Source of the DNA: Paracoccus fistulariae
Lineage (GTDB): Bacteria > Pseudomonadota > Alphaproteobacteria > Rhodobacterales > Rhodobacteraceae
Length of the DNA: 64,000 nucleotides
Reading direction: 5' to 3'
NCBI RefSeq assembly: GCF_028553785.1
Contig: NZ_CP067136.1
Location: forward strand, 372,001 to 436,000
Positions 18,644 through 30,116 of the stretch are shown one piece after another; within the stretch, counting starts at the first letter, position 1; each line of letters opens with the position of its first letter. The notes beneath the pieces are model-generated. The model was given only the letters and a program-made list of their open reading frames with translations. It was not told where the DNA came from and searched no databases. The translations under genes were made by a program, and so were the position numbers.

Positions 18644-20448
18644 GCCTCATCCTCGAAAGGATCCCATTCCTCGACCTCGGCCACGGGACCGTCGCTGTCA
18701 TGGGGATTGACCGCGCCTTCGGCGTCGATTTCCGCGACCGCCTCTGGCTTGGGTGCCGCGCGAGAGACCTTTTTCAAATCGGCCCCCGGAAAGGCTGCCA
18801 GCACCTGCTGCACGATCGGCAGTTCCAGCGCGCGGGCGCGCATCGCCTGTTCCTCGGCCGTTCGGGTTTCGGCGATGGTGGGCTGGCCGCCGCTATTGGT
18901 GACACTGACCGCCCAGCGATTGCCACCGGTCCAGCCACGCAGGCGTTCGCCCAGACGCTGCGCCAGATCGGCGGGGGCGTTCCCGCGCGGCTCGAACTCG
19001 ATCCGGCCGGGGCTGTAGCGGACCAGCGCGACATGGTTTTCGACCTGCACCAGCAACAGCATGTCGCCCATGCGCCGGATCAGTTCCAGCACCGAGGCGA
19101 AATCGGGATAGGCGGCAAAGGCATCGGGCGACAAGGCCAGCGCAGTCGCGGCCCCGTTCGGCTGGGCGGCGACACCGGCGGCGATACTGGGGGCGGGACG
19201 CGCGGCGCGCGGCGCCTGCGACGGCGCGGCGCCTGGGGCTGCGCCCTGACGCGCGAAATCGCCTGCGGCCTGCGCCTGCTGCACCTTGCGGATCAGCGCC
19301 TCGGGATCGGGCAGATCGGCCACATGGGTCAGACGGATGATCGCCATCTCGGCCGCCATCATCGCATTGGGCGCGGCCGAGACCTCTTCCAGTGCTTTCA
19401 GCAGCATCTGCCACATGCGGGTCAGCACGCGCATGGGCAGCTTTTCCGACAGGTCCTGCCCGCGACTGCGCTCATCGGGGGAAATCGTCGGGTCTTCGAT
19501 GGCGCCCGGCGTGATTTTGACCACGGAAATCCAATGCGTGATCTCGGCCAGATCGCGCAGGACCGCAATCGGGTCGGCGCCATCGGCATATTGCGCCTGC
19601 AATTCGGTCAGCGCGGCTGCCGCATCGCCGCGCAGGATCATCTCGAACAGGTCAATCACGCGGCCACGATCAGCCAGCCCCAGCATGGCGCGCACCTGAT
19701 CGGCGCTGGTTTCGCCCGCGCCATGGCTGATCGCCTGATCCAGCAGGCTGGTCGCATCGCGGGCGCTGCCCTCGGCCGCGCGGGTGATCAGCGCCAGCGC
19801 GTCATCGGTGATCTGCGCCCTTTCCGCCGTGGCGATCTTGCGCAGCAGGGCGATCATCACCTCGGGCTCGATCCGGCGCAGGTCGAAACGCTGGCAGCGC
19901 GACAGCACGGTGACCGGCACCTTGCGGATTTCGGTCGTGGCAAAGATGAATTTCACATGCGGCGGCGGTTCCTCCAGCGTCTTGAGCAGCGCGTTGAACG
20001 CGCTGGTCGAGAGCATGTGCACCTCGTCGATGATATAGATCTTGTAGCGCGCGCTGGCCGCCCGGTAATGTACGCTTTCGATGATCTCGCGGATATCGCC
20101 CACGCCGGTGCGGCTGGCAGCATCCATTTCCAGCACATCGACATGGCGGCCTTCGCTGATCGCGACGCAATGTTCGCAGACCCCACAGGGCTGCGTCGTC
20201 GGCCCGCCCTGACCATCGGGGCCGATACAGTTCATGCCCTTGGCGATGATCCGCGCGGTGGTGGTTTTGCCGGTCCCGCGAATGCCGGTCATGATGAAGG
20301 CCTGGGCGATGCGGTCGGCGGCAAAGGCGTTTTTCAGCGTGCGGACCATGGCATCCTGCCCGACCAGATCGGCAAAGGTCTCGGGCCGGTATTTCCGGGC
20401 AAGCACTTGATAGGTCGGCGCGGGTGCGGCGTCGTCGCTGGCAGGCAT
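18640..20448 (-). CDS. dnaX: DNA polymerase III subunits gamma and tau
   Basis: A 602-residue clamp-loader ATPase. The N-terminal AAA+ domain has Walker A (GIRGTGKTTTARI), a zinc module (CIGPDGQGGPTTQPCGVCEHC), Walker B/DEXX (IIDEVHML), sensor 1 and the SRC motif (LSRCQRFDL). A Pro/Ala-rich tau region follows from about residue 395. It ends with an acidic tail. First gene of an operon with two exported-protein genes, ybaB, recR, a HAD gene and ccdA. Confidence 0.97.
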   Translation of the reverse strand: MPASDDAAPAPTYQVLARKYRPETFADLVGQDAMVRTLKNAFAADRIAQAFIMTGIRGTGKTTTARIIAKGMNCIGPDGQGGPTTQPCGVCEHCVAISEGRHVDVLEMDAASRTGVGDIREIIESVHYRAASARYKIYIIDEVHMLSTSAFNALLKTLEEPPPHVKFIFATTEIRKVPVTVLSRCQRFDLRRIEPEVMIALLRKIATAERAQITDDALALITRAAEGSARDATSLLDQAISHGAGETSADQVRAMLGLADRGRVIDLFEMILRGDAAAALTELQAQYADGADPIAVLRDLAEITHWISVVKITPGAIEDPTISPDERSRGQDLSEKLPMRVLTRMWQMLLKALEEVSAAPNAMMAAEMAIIRLTHVADLPDPEALIRKVQQAQAAGDFARQGAAPGAAPSQAPRAARPAPSIAAGVAAQPNGAATALALSPDAFAAYPDFASVLELIRRMGDMLLLVQVENHVALVRYSPGRIEFEPRGNAPADLAQRLGERLRGWTGGNRWAVSVTNSGGQPTIAETRTAEEQAMRARALELPIVQQVLAAFPGADLKKVSRAAPKPEAVAEIDAEGAVNPHDSDGPVAEVEEWDPFEDEA

Positions 20449-20520
20449 TCTGTCGTCCGTCTGAGGGTCGCAGAAAGACTAATCCGCGTGGCGGCAGGGA
20501 ACAAGGGCGCGAAATGGGAA

Positions 20521-20544
20521 AGGGCGCCGCGGGGGCGCCCTTTT
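20521..20544 (-). terminator. Terminator hairpin between dnaX and the DUF1194 gene
   Basis: AGGGCGCC and GGCGCCCT form a perfect 8-bp G+C stem with a 5-base loop. It lies 21 bases past the stop of the minus-strand gene at 20565. A run of four T follows on the plus strand and three T on the minus strand, so it may act in both directions, insulating dnaX. Confidence 0.6.
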
Positions 20545-20564
20545 GAACCATCATGCCTTGCGGA

Positions 20565-21347
20565 TCAGGCCTCGCGCTTTTTGCGCCGCCGCATCGCGCC
20601 GATGCCGCCAAGCGCGGTTCCCAGCAGCCAGACCCCGGCGGGCAGCGGCACGGGCGAGGGCTCGCCACTGATTTCAAGGGCCAGCTTTTTCTGGATGGCG
20701 TTGGAGAAGTCACCGAACGTCGCAGCCGCGATCAGGAATGACCCGCTGCCGCCGACGACCGAGTTCGCGTAGAAATTTTCGACAGTGGCCCCGCCACCGA
20801 TGGGCAGGCCATTGATCCGGTCGATACCTGCGGCAAGCGCCGCATCGCGGGCCGCCTCGGTGGCCGCGGCGCCGCTGGTGCCATCACCGGAGACGTCCAT
20901 GACCTGCGACTTGCCGTCGTAATCATTCAGCGCGAAACGCTGATAGCCAAAGTTGATCGCGGAATCGACACGTGTTCCGGCGCTAAATGGCCGGGCGTAA
21001 TTTGCGATGTCATCTGCAAAGGTGTTGATCGCTGCGGCGCTGTCAAGCAAGGTCCAGCCAACAGCGGCGATCTGCTGGCTTGCGCTTGACCAATAGATCA
21101 GTTCCGCGGCGATTTTTCCCAGACGGCCATTGGATGTGTTCAGAATGGCGTTCTGGATCGAGGCGCTGCGGAATGCACTGACATATCCATCGCGCTGCAA
21201 CTTGAATTCGTTACTGTCGACGCTGCCCGATACGTCGACAAGCATTTGCAATTCGACATCGACACTTATGGGTGCGGCATCGCCTTTATTGATCGGGGCC
21301 GCGATCAGGGCAATCGCGGCGGTGACTGACAAAAGCAGACTCTTCAC
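20565..21347 (-). CDS. DUF1194 VWA-domain protein with VPLPA-CTERM sorting signal
   Basis: A 260-residue secreted protein. It has a signal peptide (MKSLLLSVTAAIALIAAPIN), then a VWA-like domain of the DUF1194 family with MIDAS motif LVDVSGSVDSNEF and a second site MDVSGDGTSG. The C-terminus has VPLPAGVWLLGTALGGIGA followed by RRRKKR: the VPLPA-CTERM tripartite signal recognised by exosortase/archaeosortase-type enzymes, found in Rhodobacteraceae. No exosortase lies in this window. A very A+T-rich stretch lies upstream. Confidence 0.88.
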   Translation of the reverse strand: MKSLLLSVTAAIALIAAPINKGDAAPISVDVELQMLVDVSGSVDSNEFKLQRDGYVSAFRSASIQNAILNTSNGRLGKIAAELIYWSSASQQIAAVGWTLLDSAAAINTFADDIANYARPFSAGTRVDSAINFGYQRFALNDYDGKSQVMDVSGDGTSGAAATEAARDAALAAGIDRINGLPIGGGATVENFYANSVVGGSGSFLIAAATFGDFSNAIQKKLALEISGEPSPVPLPAGVWLLGTALGGIGAMRRRKKREA

Positions 21348-21414
21348 GGCGTTATCTCCATCCTTGGATATTCGTATAATCGTACGAAGTCATTCGACCC
21401 GGTATTGAATTGGG

Positions 21415-21540
21415 GAGGGTCGTGAAGATGGTAACTTTATTTTTATTTATTTTTATGAAATTTTTATTTTAATATGTACGCTAATATAGGGGAAATATAA
21501 AAATTAAAATTAAAACATAAGATGATCAAGGCCTTACATG
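21415..21540. other. A+T-rich intergenic stretch upstream of the DUF1194 gene
   Basis: About 125 bases made mostly of A and T, including long TTTTATTTATTTTTATG-like tracts, between the divergent-facing start at 21347 and the convergent end at 21576. It contrasts sharply with the surrounding G+C-rich chromosome. It may be curved promoter DNA for the minus-strand gene at 21347. No gene seen. Confidence 0.6.
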
Positions 21541-21575
21541 ACTGACCCGTTCAGTTTTATTTTGCGATGGCATGC

Positions 21576-22292
21576 CTAGGTGGCTAAGCTACTGTGCATA
21601 TTGCGAAAGTTGTCCCAGGCTTCATTCAATCGGCGCGTGCGCGCTTCGGCCAGGCGAATCGCTTCGGGGGGCAGGCCGCGGGCGATGGCGCGATCGGGAT
21701 GGGATTCGCGGATCAGCTTGCGCCAGCGCTTGCGTGCCTCGGGCAGGGGGGTCTCGATCGGGATGCCAAGGATGTCGCAGGGCGGGCATTCGACCGAGGA
21801 ATCGTGACGCATGCGGATCTTGGTGATCTCGGCCGGGGACATCTGGAAAATCGCGCCGACCGTGTCGATGAAGTCGATCTCGGACTGGTGCATGTCGCCA
21901 TCGGCCAGCGCGATGATGACCAGACCTTCGACCACATCGCTCAGCACAGGGTCGCCGGGCTTGAACATCTGCGCGATGCGCCGTGCCCAGGCGTCATATC
22001 CGGCCACGTCCTGACGCGCCAGATCAAAGACGCGGGCGGCGTTCTTTTCCTCGGCGCGGGGAATGACGAACAGCCTGCGGAATGCCGAAACCTCGGACCG
22101 GACCACGGTGCCATCGGCCTTGGCCAGCTTCGCGCCAAGGGCAATCACGGCGATGGTAAAGGCGACCGAGCGCTCGGGCGGGACCGCCGCGCGCTTGCTG
22201 CCCATCAGTGCCGCAAGGCGGTCGCCGATGCGCTGCCAGAAGCTGCGGGGCTTTGGCAGGTCGGGGCAGGAAGGAGAGGCGCTGTTAACCAT
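21576..22292 (-). CDS. DjlA-like protein (TerB domain plus DnaJ domain)
   Basis: A 238-residue protein with an N-terminal TerB-like helical domain (VIALGAKLAKADGTVVRSEVSAFRRLF; IIALADGDMHQSEIDFI) and a C-terminal J domain with the HPD motif (IRESHPDRAIARGLPPEAIRLAEARTRRLNEAWD). It should stimulate DnaK ATPase. Unlike E. coli DjlA I see no N-terminal membrane helix, so it is probably cytoplasmic. Confidence 0.88.
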   Translation of the reverse strand: MVNSASPSCPDLPKPRSFWQRIGDRLAALMGSKRAAVPPERSVAFTIAVIALGAKLAKADGTVVRSEVSAFRRLFVIPRAEEKNAARVFDLARQDVAGYDAWARRIAQMFKPGDPVLSDVVEGLVIIALADGDMHQSEIDFIDTVGAIFQMSPAEITKIRMRHDSSVECPPCDILGIPIETPLPEARKRWRKLIRESHPDRAIARGLPPEAIRLAEARTRRLNEAWDNFRNMHSSLAT

Positions 22293-22356
22293 GTGGCAGA
22301 GACTATCCGCTAACGCAGCCGAACGATAGGGGCAGGATCGCCCTTGCCGATGACGT

Positions 22357-22848
22357 TCAGGTCAGCTTGTGGCCCATCAGGACAACATCATGATATGTCC
22401 CGAATTTATAGCCGGCATCCGGTATCCGGCCCCAATCGTCATATCCCATGCGACGGTGAAAGCGGATGGAGTCGTCATTCGATCCGGTGACCGCGCCGAT
22501 CATCAGGTTATGGCCCGCCGCGCGAGCGTGATCTTCCACCGCACGCAGCAGCGCCGCGCCCAGACCGGCGCCCTTGGCCTCCGGCGCGACATAGACGGTA
22601 TGTTCCATGCAATGCCGATAGCCGCCGCCATCGCGGAATTGCTTATAGGTCGCAAAGCCTGCAACCTGCCCATCCCGCAGGGCGACGAAAAAGGCGTGAT
22701 CGGCAAGACGCTGGGCAATGATGGCGGCGACCTCGGCCTCGCTGCGTTCGGTGGGCCAGAAGGTGATGGCGGTGTCGCGGATGATCTGGTTCCAGATCGC
22801 GGCCACCGCAGGGGCATCTTCGGCACGGGCAGGGCGGATCGCGCTCAT
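22357..22848 (-). CDS. GNAT family N-acetyltransferase
   Basis: A 163-residue GNAT enzyme resembling phosphinothricin/methionine sulfoximine acetyltransferases: IRPARAEDAPAVAAIWNQII at the start, VYVAPEAKGAGLGAALL (acetyl-CoA pyrophosphate loop, R/QxxGxG/A) and NDDSIRFHRRMGYDDWG near the end. Substrate unconfirmed. The start at 22848 overlaps the stop of the upstream glyoxalase-like gene by ATGA, the third gene of a trpA operon. Confidence 0.88.
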   Translation of the reverse strand: MSAIRPARAEDAPAVAAIWNQIIRDTAITFWPTERSEAEVAAIIAQRLADHAFFVALRDGQVAGFATYKQFRDGGGYRHCMEHTVYVAPEAKGAGLGAALLRAVEDHARAAGHNLMIGAVTGSNDDSIRFHRRMGYDDWGRIPDAGYKFGTYHDVVLMGHKLT

Positions 22849-23417
22849 AGAAGGACGGTTCCCTGCGGCGTCCACAGGCTGGCGGTGAACGCCGCGCCCG
22901 TCACGATGCGCGGATCGTCCAGCGGGGTGGTTGGCAGGGGCAGGGTCAGGCGCTGCAGGCGGATGCCGTGATCGGGCAGGCTGTCCGCCGGGTGGCGGCT
23001 GTCGCCCCAGTCGATCAGCATCGGCGCCGCGCCGGCATGAGGCATCTGTCCGCTGTCGGGCAGGGTCAGCCGCCAGTGCAGATCGCCCCGGCTCAGCGCG
23101 ACGGCACGGCTGCCCGGCGGCGCGGGCGTCTGGTCCAGATCGGCGCGCATGACCCAGCCGGCCAGACGCGGTGCGCCATCGAAATCATCCAGCCCGAACC
23201 AGCGATATTGTGGCGCGGCAACGGCATCGGGATCAAAGGCCAACAATTCCAGATAAGCCCCCGGACCAAGTGACAGCAGCCTGTTATGCGTGCCCATCAA
23301 CGGGTGCTTGCCGCCCGGGCTTGCATCAACGCCAAGCCTGTCGCGCAGCCATGCGGCCCCTTCGGTCAGGCTGCGCGTGGCGATGGCGATATGGTCGAAG
23401 GCGAAAGCCGGTGTCAC
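22845..23417 (-). CDS. VOC/glyoxalase-like domain protein
   Basis: A 190-residue protein of the glyoxalase-like (Glyoxalase_3) family: [24 protein letters not shown] at the N-terminus, [22 protein letters not shown] in the middle, and a second weaker beta-alpha-beta unit. It overlaps trpA by 4 bases upstream. Family members are presumed metal-dependent isomerases or dioxygenases; the reaction is not assignable here. Confidence 0.8.
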   Translation of the reverse strand: MTPAFAFDHIAIATRSLTEGAAWLRDRLGVDASPGGKHPLMGTHNRLLSLGPGAYLELLAFDPDAVAAPQYRWFGLDDFDGAPRLAGWVMRADLDQTPAPPGSRAVALSRGDLHWRLTLPDSGQMPHAGAAPMLIDWGDSRHPADSLPDHGIRLQRLTLPLPTTPLDDPRIVTGAAFTASLWTPQGTVLL

Positions 23418-24211
23418 CCGCGATGCGCCCCCTGAGCCAGTTCCCCGACGAAAGAAAGGATCTCGGCCACCGGACGGCCTTCGGCGATGCGCTTGACGAT
23501 GGCGCTGCCGACCACGCAGCCATCGGCCACCGCAGCGATCTGTTCGGCCGCCTCGGGGGTCGAGATCCCGAAGCCCACCACCACCGGCAGATTTGCCGCC
23601 CTGGCGACGCGGGCAACCTCTGGCGCGATCTCTGCCGCATTGGCGGAGGGTCCGCCGGTGATGCCCGTGACGCTGACGTAATAGACAAAGCCGCTGGTAT
23701 TCTTGACCACGGCGGGCAGGCGGCGGTCATCGGTCGTGGGCGTGGCCAGACGGATGAAGTTCAGACCGGCCTTCTGGGCGGGAATGCACAGTTCGTCATC
23801 CTCTTCCGGCGGCAGATCGACGATGATCAGCCCGTCCACGCCCGCATCAACCGCATCCGTCAGAAACTGATCGACACCACCCGGGCGCGCATAGATCGGG
23901 TTGTAATAGCCCATCAGCACGACCGGCGTTTCGTTATCGGTCTTGCGGAACTCTTTCAGGATCGACAGCGTGCGGGTGACGCTGCCCCCGGCGGCCAGCG
24001 CGCGCTGACCTGCCGCCTGGATCGTCGCGCCATCGGCCATCGGATCGGTAAAGGGCATGCCCAGTTCGATCACGTCCACGCCAGCCTCTGGCAGGCCGCG
24101 CATGATCTCCAGCGTGGTGGCATCATCGGGATCGGAGGCCATGATATAGGTCACGAAGGCCTTCTTGCCCTGGGCTTTCAGCGCCGCAAACTTGTCGTCG
24201 ATTCTGGTCAT
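23414..24211 (-). CDS. trpA: Tryptophan synthase alpha subunit
   Basis: A 265-residue TIM barrel that cleaves indole-3-glycerol phosphate to indole, passed to TrpB. Key signatures: [19 protein letters not shown] (catalytic Glu and Asp), [22 protein letters not shown] and GFGISTPE phosphate-binding loop. I start at the ATG at 24211 (MTRIDDKF); an upstream in-frame extension lacks family similarity. trpB and trpF are not in the window; the downstream partners are a glyoxalase-like and a GNAT gene. Confidence 0.97.
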   Translation of the reverse strand: MTRIDDKFAALKAQGKKAFVTYIMASDPDDATTLEIMRGLPEAGVDVIELGMPFTDPMADGATIQAAGQRALAAGGSVTRTLSILKEFRKTDNETPVVLMGYYNPIYARPGGVDQFLTDAVDAGVDGLIIVDLPPEEDDELCIPAQKAGLNFIRLATPTTDDRRLPAVVKNTSGFVYYVSVTGITGGPSANAAEIAPEVARVARAANLPVVVGFGISTPEAAEQIAAVADGCVVGSAIVKRIAEGRPVAEILSFVGELAQGAHRG

Positions 24212-24366
24212 GTCCTCACCGGTCCCGTCCCGTCCTTTGGCCAAGCACTAGCCCGCATGGCCGCCATGCGCAATGCAGACGGGCGGGACATGCGGACGGG
24301 CGGTCAGGCTGGACTTGCGCGGGTGCGCATCTTATGTGTGCGCGGAACTGAGACAAGGGTGATGAC

Positions 24367-25464
24367 ATGGGCTTTCGCATGGGGATCGTCGGGCTTCCGA
24401 ATGTCGGAAAATCGACGCTGTTTAATGCGCTGACGAAAACCGCCGCCGCGCAGGCCGCGAATTTTCCCTTTTGCACGATCGAGCCGAATGTCGGTGAGGT
24501 CGCGGTTCCGGATCCGCGACTGGACAAGCTGGCGGGCATTGCCGGGTCGAAACAGATCATCCCGACGCGGATCACCTTTGTGGATATTGCCGGTCTGGTG
24601 AAGGGCGCGTCCAAGGGTGAGGGGCTGGGCAACCAGTTCCTGGCCAATATCCGAGAGGTTGACGCCATCGCCCATGTGCTGCGCTGTTTCGAGGATGGCG
24701 ACGTCACCCATGTCGAGGGCCGCGTCGATCCGCTGGCCGATGCCGAGACCATCGAGACCGAGCTGATGATCGCGGATCTGGAAAGCCTGGAAAAGCGCCT
24801 GTCCAACCTGTCACGCAAGATCAATGCGGGCGACAAGCAGGCCAAGGAAGATGCGCGGCTGATGAATGCCGCCAAAGAGGCGCTGGAAGCCGGGCGTCCC
24901 GCCCGCACGGTCGAGGTGGCCGAGGACGACCTGAAAGCCTGGAACATGCTGCAATTGCTGACCGCGAAGCCCGTGCTCTATGTCTGCAATGTCGAAGAGG
25001 ACAAGGCCGCCACCGGCAATAGCCAAAGCGACCGCGTGGCCGAAATGGCGGCCGGGCAGGGGGCGGGACATGTGGTGATCTCGGCCAAGATCGAAGAGGA
25101 AATCAGCCAGCTGTCCGATGACGAGGCGGCGATGTTCCTGGAAGAGATGGGCCTGCAAGAGGCCGGTCTGGATCGTCTTATCCGTGCGGGCTACGACCTG
25201 CTGGGCCTGCAGACCTATTTCACCGTCGGCCCGAAAGAGGCCCGCGCCTGGACCATCCGCAAGGGCACCCTTGCCCCGCAGGCGGCGGGCGTGATCCATG
25301 GCGATTTCGAACGCGGCTTCATCCGTGCGGAAACCGTGGCTTATGACGATTACATCGCCGGTAATGGCGAGGCCGGTGCGCGCGAATCGGGCAAGTTCCG
25401 GGTCGAGGGCAAGGGCTACGAGGTGAAGGACGGCGACGTGCTGCACTTCCTCTTCAACGCCTGA
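24367..25464 (+). CDS. ychF: Ribosome-binding ATPase YchF/OLA1
   Basis: A 365-residue Obg-family P-loop protein. N-terminal G domain with G1 [14 protein letters not shown], switch region [17 protein letters not shown], and G3 [20 protein letters not shown]; a coiled-coil insert follows, then a C-terminal TGS domain ([31 protein letters not shown]). The G4 motif deviates from NKxD (CNVEE), as expected for ATP-preferring YchF. It follows trpA divergently. Confidence 0.97.
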   Translation: MGFRMGIVGLPNVGKSTLFNALTKTAAAQAANFPFCTIEPNVGEVAVPDPRLDKLAGIAGSKQIIPTRITFVDIAGLVKGASKGEGLGNQFLANIREVDAIAHVLRCFEDGDVTHVEGRVDPLADAETIETELMIADLESLEKRLSNLSRKINAGDKQAKEDARLMNAAKEALEAGRPARTVEVAEDDLKAWNMLQLLTAKPVLYVCNVEEDKAATGNSQSDRVAEMAAGQGAGHVVISAKIEEEISQLSDDEAAMFLEEMGLQEAGLDRLIRAGYDLLGLQTYFTVGPKEARAWTIRKGTLAPQAAGVIHGDFERGFIRAETVAYDDYIAGNGEAGARESGKFRVEGKGYEVKDGDVLHFLFNA

Positions 25465-25478
25465 AACAGGCAGCGGAA

Positions 25479-25517
25479 GACAAAGCCTGATCAGGGAGGA
25501 AGAACTCAGGCTTTGTC
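25479..25517. terminator. Hairpin between convergent ychF and exported-protein gene
   Basis: A perfect 12-bp stem (GACAAAGCCTGA / TCAGGCTTTGTC) with a 15-base loop, 14 bases after the ychF stop and before the convergent gene ending at 25544. No strong U-run, but position and stem suit a bidirectional terminator. Confidence 0.6.
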
Positions 25518-25543
25518 CTCCCGATCCGATATGCGGGTCGGGA

Positions 25544-26074
25544 TTACGAGTTAAGCGAGGCCGTGCAGGCGCTGGCTTCCTCGATGGCTTTCTTGGTGCC
25601 GGTCAGGTCCACCACGATCCCGTCACCGCGATCCGAAAATGCTATCATCGCCTCGCCATTCTCTATATCGGCGACGAAATTCGGATTGTTGGCCAGAATA
25701 TAGCCGCCATGATAGCCACGGGCCAGGCGCTTCGTTTCCATCTCGCCTTCACCGGTATAGACATTGCCATTCACGGTGATCACCAGCGGCGCATCCTTGG
25801 GCGCGTCGCCGCCATAGATATCGGCCTGCGTGAAGACCCCGATATAGCCCAGATCGCGGTCCTTGTTCAGCCCCATCTGCACCACGGTCCCGGCGGCATC
25901 GACAGCCTCGGCAAGGCAGGTCATGCGCTCTGCATTGGCATAGATCGTGTAGTTTTCCACCTCGCCATAGACGGCGAAGCCGGATCCCTGCTTGGAAATC
26001 ACCCCGCTTTCGGCCCAGGCTGCGCTGGCCATGGTGCCAAGTGAAAGGGCAAGAATGATGTGACGAAAATGCAT
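25544..26074 (-). CDS. Exported hypothetical protein
   Basis: A 176-residue protein with a clear Sec signal peptide (MHFRHIILALSLGTMASAAWA, cut before ESGV). The mature part is beta-rich with a WD-free repeat-less pattern: VISKQGSGFAVYGEVENYTIYANAERMTCLAEA and a C-terminal Cys (ASACTASLNS) that could pair with the first Cys. No family recognised with confidence; probably periplasmic. Confidence 0.65.
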   Translation of the reverse strand: MHFRHIILALSLGTMASAAWAESGVISKQGSGFAVYGEVENYTIYANAERMTCLAEAVDAAGTVVQMGLNKDRDLGYIGVFTQADIYGGDAPKDAPLVITVNGNVYTGEGEMETKRLARGYHGGYILANNPNFVADIENGEAMIAFSDRGDGIVVDLTGTKKAIEEASACTASLNS

Positions 26075-26320
26075 GCGGAAGCCTCCTTCGAATTGAAAAA
26101 ACCTCGGTCACTGCGGACATCCTGATGCCTGCAATGTGATCTTAGGTGAATTACCGTGATTTGACAGGGGTATTTGTATGTTTTGTTTGTATGGGTTCGC
26201 GATTCGCAAGAATCCGCTGCCGCAGCCATATGTTGCACCGCGCGATCACGGCATCTGCTCCGCCGAAAAGGCTTGATTTTCCGCTTGTCATCCCCGGCGA
26301 GGATCCATAAACAAGCCAGC

Positions 26321-26410
26321 GGAGTGGTGGCCGAGTGGTCGAAGGCACACCCCTGCTAAGGGTGCAGGCGGGAAACCGTCTCGAGGGTTCGAATCCCTTC
26401 CACTCCGCCA
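26321..26410 (+). tRNA. tRNA-Ser (GCU anticodon)
   Basis: Cloverleaf with a 7-bp acceptor stem (GGAGTGG / CCACTCC), discriminator G and encoded CCA at 26408-26410. The anticodon arm is CACCC-CTGCTAA-GGGTG, giving anticodon GCT; a long variable arm and the T-loop GGTTCGAATCC complete a class II tRNA. It decodes AGC/AGU. It marks the boundary between core genes on the left and accessory DNA on the right, a common integration site. Confidence 0.97.
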
Positions 26411-26436
26411 CTTGCCCCTGCGAAAGCGTTCTCCCC

Positions 26437-26458
26437 ATCCGGCTGCGGCCGGATTTTC
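26437..26458 (+). terminator. Rho-independent terminator of tRNA-Ser
   Basis: ATCCGGC and GCCGGAT form a 7-bp stem with loop TGCG, followed by TTTCTC, 27 bases after the tRNA CCA end. Confidence 0.75.
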
Positions 26459-26803
26459 TCGTTGTATTCGAGGGTTATGCGGCTGGGGCTGAGCACCGAC
26501 CTCCGCACCAAGACGCCCGAAAGCGGTCTCTCAGGGCCGATATTCTCCGGACCTCATGACTGCGCCATTTTGGTGAATTTTCTCCAAAGTACTGGAAAGA
26601 CGACAATAATAGAGCGTCGTCGCTGAGCACTTCGATTTCAGGGGCGTTCACTGAAAGCTCCTGAAATCCAACATCTGTCGGCTGAGACCAGGCGCATCAG
26701 CATCGCCTTGATCTGTCGTAGCAATGGCCGTCGACGCCAACGAGTTCCGGATTGTGAAATCGGACTCTTTTGTCCATTGTGACCCAAAGCGGGGAGCAAT
26801 GCC
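26459..26803. other. Intergenic junction between tRNA-Ser and the defence block
   Basis: No supportable gene in about 345 bases. Composition shifts to more A+T-rich DNA. The right part must hold the promoter for the downstream phd-hsd operon; a GGGGAG ribosome-binding site precedes the start at 26804. I see no integrase gene or remnant and no second copy of the tRNA 3' end. Confidence 0.6.
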
Positions 26804-26986
26804 ATGAAGGCCATGTCCGCACGGGACGCGAAGCATCAGTTCGGCCTGCTCATCGACACCGCCCGAGCCGAACCGGTGGTGATCGAGAAACATGGCCGCC
26901 CGGTCGTGGTGGTCGTGGCCGTGGAAGAATTCGAACGGCTGAAGGCGCTGGACGACGCAGCGACTGACAAGCCGCGGAAAAATTGA
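26804..26986 (+). CDS. Phd/YefM family antitoxin-like protein without toxin
   Basis: A 60-residue protein with the Phd/YefM DNA-binding N-terminus: SARDAKHQFGLLIDTARAEPVVIEKHGRPVVVVVAVEEFERL. The toxin-neutralising C-terminal tail is short and lysine-rich. No Doc, RelE or other toxin gene follows; instead hsdM starts 12 bases later. It therefore probably serves as an autoregulator of the restriction operon. GGGGAG lies 7 bases before the ATG. Confidence 0.85.
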   Translation: MKAMSARDAKHQFGLLIDTARAEPVVIEKHGRPVVVVVAVEEFERLKALDDAATDKPRKN

Positions 26987-26998
26987 GGGGAAGAGAAA

Positions 26999-28823
<1,825 letters not shown>

Positions 28824-28834
<11 letters not shown>

Positions 28835-30116
28835 CTGGAACGAAGTAACCCTCGGAGAAATCTCTGATTTCCGGGCGGGCTCAGTTTTCAAGCCGTCACA
28901 TCAAGGGAACGCCGATGGCGAAATTCCGTTCATCAAGGTCAGTGACATGAACCTCCCCGAGAATGCTGTTCGCATTCTTAGTGCAAATAACTGGGTTTCT
29001 AAGGCGGTTGCCCGAGACCTGCGGGCAAAACCTCTCCCACCGGGTGCAGTAGTTTTTGCTAAGATTGGCGAAGCGCTACGTCAAAATCGTCTACGCCAAG
29101 TCGTGCGTGATACAATTGTCGACAATAATATGATGGGTGCCATTCCGCGTCGAGATCGTGTGGATGAGGGCTTTTTCTACTACACTCTCTCCCAGTTCGA
29201 CTTCGCCGAAATCGCACAGGGAACAGCGCTACCGTATCTCACGGTTTCGTCGATATCGAACCTAAAACTAAGTCTGCCGGAATTGCATGAGCAGCGGGCT
29301 ATCGCGCACATTCTAAGTTCGTTGGACAACAAGATCGAGCTGAACCGGCGCATGAGTGCGACGCTGGAGACAATGGCACGATCGCATTTCAAAGCGTGGT
29401 TCGTCTATTTTGCACCCGTCCGCGCCAAAGCCGAAGGCCACGATCCCGGCCTTCCTCCGCACCTCGCTTCCGTCTTTCCCGATCGATTGATTGTTACTGA
29501 GCATGGGGAGGTTCCGGAGGGGTGGGAAGTGAAGCCACTGTCGGAAATTGCAGAATTCCTCAATGGTCTCGCGCTGCAGAAGTATCCCGCCACCGACCCA
29601 GCCGATAGCTTGCCCGTCATCAAGATTGCCGAACTACGCAATGGCGTGACAGCAAAAAGCGACAGGGCATCGCGAGATGTTCCAGACAAGTATATCGTAA
29701 GGGACGGAGACTTCCTATTCTCATGGTCAGGCAGCCTTCTTGCTAAATTCTGGACAGAAGGCGACGGAGCCTTAAACCAGCATCTATTCAAAGTATCATC
29801 GGACCGCTATCCTACCTGGTTTATTGCGGAATGGGTTCAGGTTCATCTCGAGGAATTCCAGAACATCGCCGCTTCGAAGGCAACGACAATGGGCCACATT
29901 CAGCGTGGTCATCTGAATGCAGCAATGACAAACTGCCCACCAAACAGTGGTCTCGCTGATCTCGGATCCGTCATCTCGCCTTTGGTGGAGCGGAGAATCC
30001 AGATTGATTTGGAGTCCCGTACCCTAGCCGCAATACGCGACACGCTTCTGCCTAAGCTCATTTCCGGCGACTTGCGTGTGAAGGACGCCGAAACCTACCT
30101 CGACCGGGTGTTGTGA
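28824..30116 (+). CDS. hsdS: Type I restriction-modification system specificity subunit
   Basis: A 430-residue DNA-recognition subunit. Two target-recognition domains (about residues 1-155 and 230-360) are each followed by a conserved helical region: [27 protein letters not shown] in the centre and [33 protein letters not shown] at the end. The bipartite target cannot be read from sequence. The TRD-coding stretches are visibly less G+C-rich than hsdM, as is common where TRDs are exchanged. I use ATG 28824, which overlaps the hsdM stop. Confidence 0.95.

Noticed and set aside
18418..20772. 784-residue open frame on the plus strand opposite dnaX
   Set aside because: It is antisense to a clear dnaX, rich in Arg/Gly/His as expected from a mirrored G+C-rich gene, and has no recognisable domain.
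26804..26986. A toxin-antitoxin pair at the Phd-like gene
   Set aside because: No toxin-sized gene exists on either side; hsdM begins 12 bases later.
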